In this document: positions 6,351 to 13,143 of the stretch, one piece after another
How the letters are laid out: every line of letters starts with the position of its first letter
How positions within the stretch are numbered: the stretch's first letter is position 1
Assembly (NCBI GenBank): GCA_043758105.1
Contig: JAYVOF010000049.1
Span: 1 to 16,491, forward strand
DNA: 16,491 nucleotides
Reading direction: 5' to 3'
DNA from: JANPPS01 sp043758105
Lineage (GTDB): Bacteria > Pseudomonadota > Alphaproteobacteria > Acetobacterales > Acetobacteraceae
Notes under the pieces: generated by a model
Seen by the model: only the letters and a program-made list of their open reading frames with translations
What the model was told of the DNA's origin: nothing
Databases searched by the model: none
Position numbers and translations under genes: made by a program

Positions 6351-6511
6351 CCGATCCTCCCTGGAATTGAGCTATAATGCTCCGATGGCTCGCCGGTTGC
6401 GTGATGGCGCTGCCAAAATAGGGCGTCGGGCCAGTGGTTTTTCTGCGCGACATAGGCCCATTCTTGAGGCCGATCGCCGGACCGGCGCGCTCGTACCACC
6501 TGGATCTCCAC
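6347..6511 (-). CDS. Probable small protein (54 aa) coupled to the chalcone-isomerase-like gene
   Basis: On the minus strand a GTG at 6511-6509 opens a 54-codon frame ending in TGA at 6349-6347, sharing ATGA with the next gene's start, a sign of translational coupling. The product is tryptophan- and histidine-rich, with EWAYVAQKNHWPDALFWQRH in the middle and EPSEHYSSIPGRIG at the end; it reads like a folded soluble protein, not the Arg/Ala-rich translation typical of shadow frames here. No domain is recognised. The frame stays open upstream of the GTG into the 3' end of the preceding gene with no ATG. Third-position GC is only moderate (roughly two thirds), and the ribosome-binding site is weak. 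It is therefore plausible, not certain. Confidence 0.42.
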   Translation of the reverse strand: MEIQVVRARRSGDRPQEWAYVAQKNHWPDALFWQRHHATGEPSEHYSSIPGRIG

Positions 6512-6551
6512 ACCGACCGGCTCGCGATCACGGGGAATACCGGGGCCGGTA

Positions 6552-6806
6552 TTATGCCGGTTCGAGCACGCGGGGACGCAAGCCCGGATCGGGGCGCAAA
6601 TCCATCAGCTCCGGCCGCAAGCAGGGCGGGAGCGGGCGGTGGGAGGGTGAGTCGTTGCGCGGGGGCGTAACCGGGTCCGGATCGCGCGGCCGGTCGTCCC
6701 CACCACCGCGATAGCGCCGGAGCACGATCAGCTCCCGGACTGCGAGCGCCAGCAACACACCATGCGTGGTGATCCCGCTGAGGATGACCATAGTGCCTGG
6801 TTCCAC
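6552..6806 (-). CDS. Small single-pass membrane protein with proline-rich tail (84 aa)
   Basis: Starting at GTG 6806, which has GGAAGGGGG seven bases before it, the protein has one membrane segment TMVILSGITTHGVLLALAV (about 5-23), then a basic stop-transfer region RELIVLRRYRGG. A hydrophilic tail rich in Pro, Arg and Asp follows, including PSHRPLPPCLRPELMDLRP and the end RVLEPA. ATG at 6791 is an alternative start five codons in. This predicts an N-out or N-in inner-membrane anchor with a disordered cytoplasmic tail. I recognise the general pattern from Acetobacteraceae small hypotheticals but know no function. It precedes the 54-aa ORF and the chalcone-isomerase-like gene on the same strand and may belong to their transcript. 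Confidence 0.62.
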   Translation of the reverse strand: MEPGTMVILSGITTHGVLLALAVRELIVLRRYRGGGDDRPRDPDPVTPPRNDSPSHRPLPPCLRPELMDLRPDPGLRPRVLEPA

Positions 6807-6889
6807 GACGCGCCCCCTTCCGTGAGGCGACAACGGTAAAGCCGCTCGGGCCCGTTTGGCAAGCATCCCGTACATCACGAAACGCTTGG

Positions 6890-7732
6890 TTACGCGGCGA
6901 TCACGCGCTGCGTCTGTTCACCGAGGCCGGCGATGCCCAGCCGCATGGTCTGACCGCCGCGAAGGAACACCGGGTCCGGCTTCATGCCCATACCCACCCC
7001 CGGCGGCGTGCCCGTCGTGATGATGTCCCCGGCGTGCAACGTCATGAAATGGCTGACATAGCTCACGAGCTTCTTCACGCCGAAGATCATGGTCTTGGTG
7101 CTGCCGTCCTGCATGCGGGTGCCGTCCACATCCAGCCACATGTGCAGGTTCTGCGGATCCGGTACCTCGTCCGTCGTGACCAGCCACGGGCCGGTCGGGC
7201 CGAACGTGTCGCAGCCCTTGCCCTTGTCCCACGTGCCGCCGCGTTCCAGCTGGTATTCCCGCTCGCTTACATCGTTCACGATACAATATCCGGCGACGTG
7301 CGCCATGGCGTCGTGTTCGGGCACATAGGTCGCGGGCGCGCCGATGACGATCGCAAGCTCGATCTCCCAATCGGTCTTTTTGGACCCGCGAGGAATGCGC
7401 ACCGGGTCGTTGGGGCCCTGGAACGCGCCGAGCGCCTTGAGGAAGATGATCGGCTCCTTCGGGATCGGCATCCCCGCCTCCGCCGCGTGGTCGGCATAAT
7501 TGAGGCCGATGCAGACGAAGTTGATGGGCCGCGGCACGCACGGGCCGATACGTCCGGCGGCGGCGATCGGCAGGTCCATCGGGTTCACCGCGCGCAGGCG
7601 ATCGAGCCCGGCAGGAGACAGGGCAGCGGCATTGAAGTCACGGATGACGCCCGATAGGTCCCGGATCGTGCCGTCGATCGCCATGATCGCCGGCTTTTCG
7701 TGCCCAGCTTCGCCGACGCGGAGTAGTTTCAT
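6890..7732 (-). CDS. FAH-family hydrolase, probably 2,4-diketo-3-deoxy sugar-acid hydrolase
   Basis: 280 aa, fumarylacetoacetate hydrolase superfamily. The N-terminal MKLLRVGEAGHEKPAI and the core NFVCIGLNYADHAAEAG (71-87) are typical of the ureidoglycolate-lyase/diketo-fuconate hydrolase branch. Metal ligands are E123 and E125 in DWEIELAIVIG and D154 in NDVSERE; other conserved pieces are KGCDTFGPTGPWLV (172-185) and GDIITTGTPPGVGMG (235-249). Family members cut a C-C bond in 2,4-diketo-3-deoxy acids, giving pyruvate plus lactate or glycolate. As the third gene after a dehydratase and an SDR dehydrogenase, that reaction fits well. AGGAGC overlaps the stop of the SDR gene and sits just before this ATG; only nine bases separate the genes. 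The exact substrate (fuconate, rhamnonate or pentonate series) cannot be told from sequence alone. Confidence 0.88.
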   Translation of the reverse strand: MKLLRVGEAGHEKPAIMAIDGTIRDLSGVIRDFNAAALSPAGLDRLRAVNPMDLPIAAAGRIGPCVPRPINFVCIGLNYADHAAEAGMPIPKEPIIFLKALGAFQGPNDPVRIPRGSKKTDWEIELAIVIGAPATYVPEHDAMAHVAGYCIVNDVSEREYQLERGGTWDKGKGCDTFGPTGPWLVTTDEVPDPQNLHMWLDVDGTRMQDGSTKTMIFGVKKLVSYVSHFMTLHAGDIITTGTPPGVGMGMKPDPVFLRGGQTMRLGIAGLGEQTQRVIAA

Positions 7733-7741
7733 GGGTTGCTC

Positions 7742-8485
7742 CTAAAGGGTCCAGCCGCCGTCGATCACCATGGCCTGGCCGGTGACGAATTGCGATTCGT
7801 CGGACGCCAAATACACCAGCAGCGGCGCGATCTCCTCGGGGGTGGCCAGCCGTCCCATCGCCTGGCGCGCGATGAATGCGGCGCGCGCGGCCTCGATCGA
7901 CCCGGCGTTGGCCGCGTTGGCGGCGATGCGGTTATCGAGGCTGGGCGTTTGCACCGTGCCCGGACACACCGCGTTGCAGCGGATGCCCTTGGTCACGTAA
8001 TCGGCCGCGACCGATTTGGTGAGCCCGATCACTGCGGCCTTCGTCGTGCCATAGACGAACCGGTTCGGCGCGCCTTTGATACTGCTGGCCGCACTCGCCA
8101 TGTTGATGATCGACCCGCCGCCGGCCGCGAGCATGCCCGGCAGGACGGCGCGGATCATGCTGAATTGGCTGCGCACATTCAGCGCGAAGGCGAAATCCCA
8201 CTCCGCGTCGGTCGCCTCCAGCACCGTGCCCTGGTGCACGAAGCCGGCGCAGTTGAACAGGATGTGGACCGGCCCGGCCGCCGCCACGACGGACGCGATC
8301 GCCGCCGGGTCGGTCACGTCCAGCCGGCAGGGGACGATGTTGGGGTCGGTGAAATCGAGCTTCGCCTCGTTGATGTCGGTCGCGATCACTGTCGCACCCT
8401 CGGCCGCGAATGCCACCGCGGTGGCGCGGCCGATGCCCTGGGCGGCGGCAGTGATGAACGCGGTCTTACCGGTCAGGCGTGCCAT
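7742..8485 (-). CDS. SDR dehydrogenase, probably 2-keto-3-deoxy sugar-acid 4-dehydrogenase
   Basis: 247 aa, classical short-chain dehydrogenase. The glycine motif is the unusual TAAAQGIG (12-19) in place of TGxxxGIG, with D37 in ATDIN favouring NAD over NADP. NCAG (78-81), serine near S131 in NMASAAS, Y145 and K149 (YGTTK), and a C-terminal IDGGWTL follow. The TAAAQGIG, ATDINE, FVHQGTVLE and CPGTVQTPSL stretches closely match the DHRS6/BDH2 group as I remember it, whose bacterial members oxidise 2-keto-3-deoxy-L-fuconate or -rhamnonate to the 2,4-diketo acid. The start is ATG 8485, with AAGGG five bases before it, eight bases after the dehydratase stop. The frame is open further upstream inside the dehydratase gene, but that part has no family similarity. 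It performs the middle step of the operon. Confidence 0.9.
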   Translation of the reverse strand: MARLTGKTAFITAAAQGIGRATAVAFAAEGATVIATDINEAKLDFTDPNIVPCRLDVTDPAAIASVVAAAGPVHILFNCAGFVHQGTVLEATDAEWDFAFALNVRSQFSMIRAVLPGMLAAGGGSIINMASAASSIKGAPNRFVYGTTKAAVIGLTKSVAADYVTKGIRCNAVCPGTVQTPSLDNRIAANAANAGSIEAARAAFIARQAMGRLATPEEIAPLLVYLASDESQFVTGQAMVIDGGWTL

Positions 8486-8493
8486 GGTAACCC

Positions 8494-10284
8494 TTAATGC
8501 GAATGCCGGGACTCGCCCCGGGTTTCGACGATGTTGAGATACAGCGTTGCCGGCTCGAGGCAGGCGCCGGTGCCGTGCTGGCCGACCATGCTGCGGGAAA
8601 TTTCTTCCCACGGCGTCATATTCGGCAACACCGGCGCGTGCCACGCGGCGCGGCGGGCGGCGAGCTCGTCCGCCGGGATCAGCACATCGACGGCGCGGGT
8701 ATTAAGGTCGATCCGCAGCCGGTCGCCGGTGTGCAGCAACGCCAACCCGCCGCCGATCGCCGCCTCGGGCGAGATGTTGAGGATGCTGGGCGAGCCGGAG
8801 GTGCCGGATTGCCGCCCGTCCCCCATGGTCGGCAGCGCGTTGATCCCAGCCTTGAGCAACGCTGCGGGCGGCTGCATGTTCACCACCTCCGCCCCGCCGG
8901 GGTAGCCGACCGGGCCGCAATTGCGCACCACTAATATAGAGTGTGCGTCCGCACCCAGGGCCGGGTCCTCGATCCGGTGATGATAATCCTCCGGCCCTTC
9001 GAACACGATGGCCCGGCCCTCGAACACGTTGGGGGCGGCGGGGTCACTTAGGAAGCGGGCGCGGAATTCGGGGTCGATCACGCTCATCTTCATGATGGCG
9101 CTGTCGAACAGATTGCCGGACAGCACGACGAACCCGGCGCTTTCCTTCAGCGGATTGGCGTAGGCACGGATGACTTCGCGGTCCGGGGGCGGTGCTTTTA
9201 CCGCGAGGTTGTCGGCCAGCGTGCGCCCCGTCACGGTCATGACGGTGCCGTCCAGCTTACCGGCGCCCATCAGCTCCCGCAGCACGGCCGGCACGCCGCC
9301 GGCGCGGAAAAACGCCTCACCAAGGAACTGCCCGGCCGGCTGCACATCCGTCAATAGCGGGATGTCCGCCCCCATGCGCTGCCAATCGGCCAGCGTGTGG
9401 TCCACCCCCATGTGCCGGGCGATGGCGATCATCGAGATCGGGCAGTTGGAGCTGGCACCCAGTGCGGCGGCGGCCACCACGGCGTTGTCGAAGGCCGGTT
9501 TGGTCATGATGTCGGACGGGCGCAAATTCTCCCGCACCATCTCCACGATGCGGGTCCCGGTATGATAGGCCATCCAGCCGCGTTCCTTGTGCGGCCCGGG
9601 GATGGCGGCGCAGCCGGGCAGGGACATGCCCAGCGCCTCCGCCAGTGAATTCATGCTGAGCGCGGTGCCCATGGTGTTGCAGTGCCCGGCGCTACCGGCC
9701 GACGCCGCCACCATGTCGATGAATTCGGCGTAGTCGATCCGCTCCTCCGCCAGCAGCTTCCGCGCCTCCCACACCACGGTGCCGGACCCGGCGAGCTTAC
9801 CGCCATACCAGCCGTCCAGCATGGGGCCGCCCGACAGCACGATGGCCGGGATATTGACCGTGGCCGCCCCCATCAGCACCGCCGGCACCGTCTTGTCACA
9901 CCCGGCCGTCAGCACGACGCCGTCCAGCGGATAGCCGTGCAGCACCTCCACCAGGCTCAGATACGCGAGGTTCCGGTCGAGTGCGGCGGTGGGCCGCTTA
10001 CCGGTTTCCTGGATGGGATGGATGGGGAATTCGAGCGGCACACCCCCCCGATCCCGGATGCCATCCCGCACGCGGGTGGCGAGCTGCACGAGGTGGCGGT
10101 TGCACGGGCTAAGATCGCTGCCGGTTTGGGCGATGCCGATGATGGGCCGGCCGGATTGCAGCTCGCCCCGGGTCAGGCCGAAATTCATGTACCGCTCGAG
10201 ATAGAGCGCGGTCATGCCGGGCTCTGTGGGATCATCGAACCACCGCCGGCTACGCAGCGGGCGATGCGGGGAGGCGTCGGGCAT
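8494..10284 (-). CDS. IlvD/Edd-family sugar-acid dehydratase
   Basis: 596 aa, the length of the sugar-acid branch. The iron-sulfur cysteines are C61 (SPCNRH), C129 (AGCDKT) and C202 (GHCNTMG); the C-terminal half has NCGPVGYPGGAEV and GDGRQSGTSGSPSILNISPE. Members dehydrate L-arabonate, D-xylonate, L-fuconate-type or other aldonic acids to 2-keto-3-deoxy acids. True dihydroxy-acid dehydratase (IlvD) is less likely given the N-terminal RSRRWFDDP start and the catabolic neighbours. The start is ATG 10284 with AGGAAG before it; 42 more codons are open upstream but are Arg/Pro-rich and lack a good site. The gap above holds TTGACA on the minus strand (10340-10335) but no convincing -10. It is the first gene of the dehydratase-SDR-FAH operon; no transporter or regulator is adjacent. 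Confidence 0.9.
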   Translation of the reverse strand: MPDASPHRPLRSRRWFDDPTEPGMTALYLERYMNFGLTRGELQSGRPIIGIAQTGSDLSPCNRHLVQLATRVRDGIRDRGGVPLEFPIHPIQETGKRPTAALDRNLAYLSLVEVLHGYPLDGVVLTAGCDKTVPAVLMGAATVNIPAIVLSGGPMLDGWYGGKLAGSGTVVWEARKLLAEERIDYAEFIDMVAASAGSAGHCNTMGTALSMNSLAEALGMSLPGCAAIPGPHKERGWMAYHTGTRIVEMVRENLRPSDIMTKPAFDNAVVAAAALGASSNCPISMIAIARHMGVDHTLADWQRMGADIPLLTDVQPAGQFLGEAFFRAGGVPAVLRELMGAGKLDGTVMTVTGRTLADNLAVKAPPPDREVIRAYANPLKESAGFVVLSGNLFDSAIMKMSVIDPEFRARFLSDPAAPNVFEGRAIVFEGPEDYHHRIEDPALGADAHSILVVRNCGPVGYPGGAEVVNMQPPAALLKAGINALPTMGDGRQSGTSGSPSILNISPEAAIGGGLALLHTGDRLRIDLNTRAVDVLIPADELAARRAAWHAPVLPNMTPWEEISRSMVGQHGTGACLEPATLYLNIVETRGESRHSH

Positions 10285-10381
10285 GGGTGCTTCCTGCGGG
10301 CGGCGGACCCAAGGGTGTGCGGGGGGGACGGGTGTGTCAATAACCCGCCCAGGAACGCGCCTGACTCTGGAGCGGTAAGCT

Positions 10382-10960
10382 CTACCCGAAACGGACCCGG
10401 CGCAGGGCAATCGCTGTTAGGCCGGCGGCCACTAGAGCAAGGGTGGCGGGTTCGGGTATTGGCGCGGGAATCGGCGGGTCCAGGATGGTGATCCCGGTGG
10501 TGCCGTTGCCGAGGTCCTGCAGGAAGGCGAAGGCGGCGTTCGTCGTGGTGGTGCGCGGCACGGTCGCGGTAAACGACAGCGGCTGTGCGCCGGTGATGGC
10601 GTCGGCCGGGCCGCCGGTATCGATCAGTTCGACGTAGGCTGCGACCGTGCCGTTGCCATACAGGCCCGCGCCGGAAATGGCGGCGGTTGTGGTCTCGACC
10701 GCCACCCAGCCGGCCGGCAGCGTGGTGAATTGCAGGTCACCGGCGGCGTATTCTGGCAGCTCGAACGCGATGATGTCGGGGAACCCGGTCGGAACGTGGA
10801 CCGTGTATTGCAGGGTTTTGAGCCCGGTCGTCCCGCTAATGGTCACAGGGGCGAGGAACACCAACGCGGCCGCGCGCAGCCCGGCCTCCGGCACCAGCAG
10901 CGCGGCCGCAAGCAACGCTCCGCCGCGCAGCAACTTTGCCACGCGTTTGCATTCCAGCAT
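10382..10960 (-). CDS. PEP-CTERM sorting-signal protein
   Basis: 192 aa from ATG 10960. It has a signal peptide (basic MLECKRVAKLLRGG, then ALLAAALLVPEAGLRAAA), a low-Lys, Thr/Gly/Ala-rich beta-type body (TVHVPTGFPDIIAFELPEY, TTTTNAAFAFLQDLGNGTT) and the C-terminal signal PIPEPATLALVAAGLTAIAL followed by RRVRFG: the PEP motif, a membrane helix and a basic tail. In PEP-CTERM/exosortase systems the C-terminus is removed by EpsH/XrtA and the protein goes to the surface, often with exopolysaccharide. No exosortase lies in the window. An in-frame GTG at 10993 would add 11 residues but has no well-placed ribosome-binding site. The body matches no known catalytic domain by eye. The neighbouring GT2 gene on the same strand, 127 bp upstream, may be functionally related. 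Confidence 0.88.
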   Translation of the reverse strand: MLECKRVAKLLRGGALLAAALLVPEAGLRAAALVFLAPVTISGTTGLKTLQYTVHVPTGFPDIIAFELPEYAAGDLQFTTLPAGWVAVETTTAAISGAGLYGNGTVAAYVELIDTGGPADAITGAQPLSFTATVPRTTTTNAAFAFLQDLGNGTTGITILDPPIPAPIPEPATLALVAAGLTAIALRRVRFG

Positions 10961-11087
10961 AAAAAGTCTCTGTTTTGCGACTCTTATGGACACCTTTTCA
11001 CAGAAATGGGAGCACGACTAGAGGTTTGTAGCTTTTATTGCCTAATGTGCGCTTCTGTTAGCGTTCCTTGACAAGGGCTGTCCGGTG

Positions 11088-12521
11088 TCACGGCCCCGAC
11101 GCGGCATTAGACGGAGTAATTGGTATTGCTGTGCTCCGGCTTGGGTTCCCCCACAGAAACTTCCCGGACAGAAAGGAGACCCAACCCAGCGCCGCGCCGG
11201 CATGACGTAACACCTGAAACGTAAACGGCTCGATCACCGCTGCCAGCACCGCCCAGCCTAGATGCACCCGCGCCCCCTGACCCAGCCAGCGGCGATACAG
11301 CATCAGCGACCATAGATAAAACGTCAGGTCCAAGACGATCTTGGCCAGGATCACCCCGGCCACCGGCCCGGCAAACCCATGCGCCAGCGCCAGCGCCAGC
11401 AGTGCGATGCTCGTCAGGCCATAGATCGGCTGCATCGTGTCCAGCGCCTTCACCGGCAGCATCCGGGTGCCGAGCCGCCCATAGGCCGGCGCCCCGATCA
11501 TGTGCCGGTACCAAAGCTGCGTCTGCAGAAAGCCACCGAACCACCGCCGCCGCTGCCGCATGAACGCAGCGAGCGTGCCGGGTGCCTCCGTCCGCGCCTG
11601 CGCGCCGCCCACCACCGCGGTCCGCCAGACCTCACCCCGCCGCACCGCCATATCGCGCAGCCGATGCGTCAGCTCGTAATCTTCCACCAGGCAATCCGGG
11701 TCGAACCCACCGACCTCCAGCACCGGTGCCCGGCGATACGCCGCGAAGGCGCCGGAGATCAGCAATAGCCCGTCCTGCCGCGCCCAGGCATAACGGGAGA
11801 GGAAGTTCCGCATATACTCATAGGTCTGAAACCATTGGAAAAACCGCCCGCTGACGGTCGGCGCGCAGACGGGGAACAGCACGCCGGTCGCGGCCACGAG
11901 CGCCGGGTCCGCCGCAAACGCCTGCTGCATCGCCAGTAGCGCCCCCGGCTCCAGCAGCGTATCGGCATCAACCGTCAGCACCAGCTCATCCGTCATCTGC
12001 GCCAGCGCGGTGTTCAGCGCCCGCGCCTTCCCCCCGCGTGGCAGCCGGAGCCAGCGAAGCGGCCCGGCGGCCCCCGGCACCAGCCCGTAGCGGTTTCCGA
12101 GCAACGCGGCGGTGCCATCATCCGAACCATCGTCGGCGATCACGATTACATCCGGCGGCGGCGATTGCCGGGCCAGTGCTGCCAGCGTTGCCGGCAGACT
12201 CGCGGCCTCGTTCCGTGCGGCAATGATCACGCCGAGGCCAGGGAGCGGTCCCACCGGCGCCGGCACCGGCCGGACGCGCGCCAGCGGCAACGTCTGCACG
12301 AATACGAACACCACCAACGCGGTGTCATAGAACACGTAGGCGAGCCCCACCGACCACGCCAGGATTCCCCCGGTGCCGAACGCCCGCGCGAACAGCAACA
12401 CCCAGAGCAGCATGACGCCACCATGGATCAACAGCGCCCGCGGCGGCGTGGGCGGCGGCGCGAACCGGGGCGACAGCGTGCGGCGGAGGCTATCGAGGGG
12501 GGAGGTGCTGAAGGTCGGCAT
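11088..12521 (-). CDS. Processive GT2 glycosyltransferase (poly-GlcNAc synthase-like)
   Basis: 477 aa inner-membrane enzyme. Two N-terminal helices (about 29-80) lead to the GT-A domain: VIIAARNEAASLP (98-110), ADDGSDDGT (129-137), the metal-binding DAD (185-187), the catalytic-base region EDYELT (280-285) and QRRRW (323-327). The D, DxD, ED, QxxRW set marks processive synthases such as cellulose, chitin, hyaluronan and poly-N-acetylglucosamine synthases. C-terminal helices (about 365-455) would form the export channel. The overall shape is closest to PgaC/IcaA-like proteins, but the polymer is unknown, and no accessory deacetylase, porin or PilZ gene lies beside it. It is divergent from cytochrome b561 with only 40 bp between starts; AAGG stands three bases before the ATG, closer than usual. 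Confidence 0.9.
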   Translation of the reverse strand: MPTFSTSPLDSLRRTLSPRFAPPPTPPRALLIHGGVMLLWVLLFARAFGTGGILAWSVGLAYVFYDTALVVFVFVQTLPLARVRPVPAPVGPLPGLGVIIAARNEAASLPATLAALARQSPPPDVIVIADDGSDDGTAALLGNRYGLVPGAAGPLRWLRLPRGGKARALNTALAQMTDELVLTVDADTLLEPGALLAMQQAFAADPALVAATGVLFPVCAPTVSGRFFQWFQTYEYMRNFLSRYAWARQDGLLLISGAFAAYRRAPVLEVGGFDPDCLVEDYELTHRLRDMAVRRGEVWRTAVVGGAQARTEAPGTLAAFMRQRRRWFGGFLQTQLWYRHMIGAPAYGRLGTRMLPVKALDTMQPIYGLTSIALLALALAHGFAGPVAGVILAKIVLDLTFYLWSLMLYRRWLGQGARVHLGWAVLAAVIEPFTFQVLRHAGAALGWVSFLSGKFLWGNPSRSTAIPITPSNAASGP

Positions 12522-12561
12522 CGGCCTTGCAAGTGGTTCGCCTGCCCGAATATGCCAGAGT

Positions 12562-13143
12562 ATGAGCGTAACCCTGTCCCATCCCCTCCCGCGCTACACC
12601 CGAATCGCCGCCATGCTGCACTGGGTCGTGGCGGTGTTGATCGTGCTCAACGTCGTGCTGGCCTGGGTCGCGGAAGCGTTGCCGGAGGGCTGGATCCGGC
12701 CGGGGATCGACCTGCATAAATCGATCGGCATCACCGTGCTGGGCCTGGTTCTCCTCCGCATCCTCTGGCGCATCGCCCATAAGCCGCCGCCCTTGCCCGG
12801 CAGCTATGGCCGGCTAGAGCGGCTGGGGGCCCATGCGGCGCACTATCTATTATATGGCTTGATCCTGGCGCTGCCGGTCAGCGGATGGCTGCATGACAGC
12901 GCGTTCAAGGACGCGGCGGCGCACCCGCTCGCGCTGTTCTGGCTGATCCCGTGGTTTCGCATCGGCGCGGTCCAACACCTCGATCCCGTCGCGAAGGAGG
13001 CGGCGCATAGTCAGTTCTACGCGCTGCACGCCTGGTCCGGCTACGCACTCTATGCCCTGCTGGCGCTGCACATCCTGGGCGCGCTCAAGCATCAATGGGA
13101 CGGTCATGCGGAGCTGCAGCGGATGCGGGTGGGGCGCGTCTGA
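12562..13143 (+). CDS. Cytochrome b561 (CybB-type)
   Basis: 193 aa, four-helix inner-membrane di-heme b cytochrome thought to pass electrons between quinol and other carriers. The expected haem-ligand histidines are all visible: H20 (MLHWVVA), H52 (DLHKSIG), and H156 and H170 in LHAWSGYALYALLALHILG. The helices run at about 15-37, 53-72, 92-111 and 155-175. The start ATG 12562 fits the family N-terminus (PRYTRIAAMLHW); the frame is open upstream to 12373 but that part is antisense to the glycosyltransferase. The ribosome-binding site is weak, and a possible TTGCAA/TATGCC pair ends six bases before the ATG, hinting at a leaderless or nearly leaderless mRNA (inference). The last 59 bp overlap the 3' end of the opposing MFS gene. 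Confidence 0.92.
   Translation: MSVTLSHPLPRYTRIAAMLHWVVAVLIVLNVVLAWVAEALPEGWIRPGIDLHKSIGITVLGLVLLRILWRIAHKPPPLPGSYGRLERLGAHAAHYLLYGLILALPVSGWLHDSAFKDAAAHPLALFWLIPWFRIGAVQHLDPVAKEAAHSQFYALHAWSGYALYALLALHILGALKHQWDGHAELQRMRVGRV

Noticed and set aside
6372..6377. Perfect TATAAT on the plus strand
   Set aside because: No -35-like hexamer at 16-18 bases upstream and no plus-strand gene downstream; it lies inside a GAGC-N6-GCTC inverted repeat in a minus-strand region.
6434..6670. Plus-strand ORF across 6434-6670
   Set aside because: Lacks a ribosome-binding site and overlaps two better minus-strand frames; its second half is Ala/Gly/Arg-rich noise.
7034..7657. Plus-strand ORF opposite the FAH hydrolase
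   Set aside because: Antisense shadow; the minus frame has all the metal-binding and loop motifs.
12165..12719. Plus-strand ORF spanning the glycosyltransferase/cytochrome b561 gap
   Set aside because: Begins in antisense of the GT2 gene and enters cytochrome b561 in the wrong frame.
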